Positions 63,780 to 64,000 of a DNA stretch of 64,000 bases are shown one piece after another (position 1 is the first letter of the stretch; every line of letters starts with the position of its first letter). The notes under the pieces are model-generated. The model saw only the letters and a program-made list of their open reading frames with translations, was not told where the DNA came from and did not search any database. The DNA comes from Erythrobacter sp. QSSC1-22B (lineage in GTDB: Bacteria; Pseudomonadota; Alphaproteobacteria; Sphingomonadales; Sphingomonadaceae), in the NCBI RefSeq assembly GCF_001678665.1, contig NZ_LZRP01000008.1, positions 62,001-126,000 of the forward strand, read 5' to 3'. The translations under genes and the position numbers were made by a program.

Positions 63780-64000
63780 ATGAAGCGCTTGAGATCGAGA
63801 TTGATATGGTTCGCTGCCGGAGCGGCATGTGCATCGGGTGTCGCTGCTATCGCTCAAATTGCGGACCTTGATCCTGCGCCGGAGCTAGGCTGGTTTCTAG
63901 TCGTCGCGGAACAACACCAATCCATGCACGACGGGGAGGAATCGGCTGTTTGGCAAGGTGGTAAGATTGCTCGCGACTGCGGTGCGCACTCCTTTGAGAT
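63780..64000 (+). CDS. Partial exported protein running off the window
   Basis: An ATG at 63780 opens a frame that stays open to the window end (73 codons seen). It begins MKRLRSRLIWFAAGAACASG followed by VAAIA, a typical signal peptide with cleavage likely near residue 25. The mature start (QIADLDPAPELGWFLVVAEQ) is unlike a shadow frame. No ribosome binding site is obvious, and the family cannot be judged from the fragment. The block of hairpins lies just upstream. Confidence 0.55.
   Translation, partial: MKRLRSRLIWFAAGAACASGVAAIAQIADLDPAPELGWFLVVAEQHQSMHDGEESAVWQGGKIARDCGAHSFE

Noticed and set aside
63629-63871. An 80-codon frame on the plus strand
   Set aside because: It begins in the hairpin block and competes with the better signal-peptide frame at 63780; composition is not protein-like.
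1-64000. CRISPR arrays, tRNA or rRNA genes, integrases, transposases, prophage genes
   Set aside because: None were seen on reading: no regularly spaced repeats, no cloverleaf-like segment with a T-loop, and no such protein families.

Overview
The window looks like a chromosomal segment of a GC-rich alphaproteobacterium of the Sphingomonadales, most likely the Erythrobacteraceae (Erythrobacter, Qipengyuania, Porphyrobacter or Altererythrobacter type). This is inferred from family content: the DUF3576-leuS-lptE-holA gene order, an NrnC-type nanoRNase upstream of lptC/lptA, a class I polyhydroxybutyrate reductase and intracellular depolymerase, XrtA (exosortase A)-associated glycosyl genes, and many TonB-free Gram-negative envelope proteins. 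Coding density is high. I see no rRNA, tRNA, CRISPR array, prophage or intact insertion sequence.

Layout. 1-4.7 kb: a ribbon-helix-helix protein, fumarase C, an SMR-family protein that lacks the family's essential glutamate, an AT-rich pocket with a BLUF blue-light sensor, a degenerate dispersed repeat, a secreted alpha/beta hydrolase and acetoacetyl-CoA reductase. 4.8-14.5 kb: an exported protein, then DUF3576-leuS-lptE-holA facing nrnC-lptC-lptA, so three LPS-transport genes meet around holA; then ung and an OprB-type porin. 14.6-25.4 kb: gltB/gltD, an acidic membrane protein, and a divergent pair of exosortase-A-associated genes (glycosyltransferase, and O-antigen-ligase-like protein with a small membrane ORF). 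25.4-28.5 kb: MaoC hydratase, thiolase, and convergent phaZ. 28.6-34.1 kb: ABC exporter, M13 peptidase, uppP, acidic lipoprotein.

34.2-41.4 kb: phenylalanine hydroxylase, a five-gene operon in which two small lipoproteins precede acyl-CoA dehydrogenase, a class III CoA-transferase and a thiolase, then recQ. 41.4-50 kb: beta-helix protein, ribA (apparently starting at CTG), xth, alkaline-phosphatase lipoprotein, lolA, rpmG, arfB, an RluA-type pseudouridine synthase and a pabB-pabC fusion. 50-64 kb: HerA-like NTPase, an OmpR-type two-component pair, a six-EF-hand protein, cupin, VOC protein, aminopeptidase P, oligopeptidase B-like protease, a thioesterase, alanine dehydrogenase, a GGDEF protein whose 3' end carries a 20-bp tandem duplication, a fasciclin protein, and a partial secreted protein running off the end.

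Most genes are housekeeping. The least explained stretch is about 63.4-63.7 kb, a gene-free block packed with stable hairpins. On the minus strand it ends in a terminator-like hairpin whose arm overlaps a competing 12-bp stem; this is the best candidate here for an undescribed structured RNA or leader.
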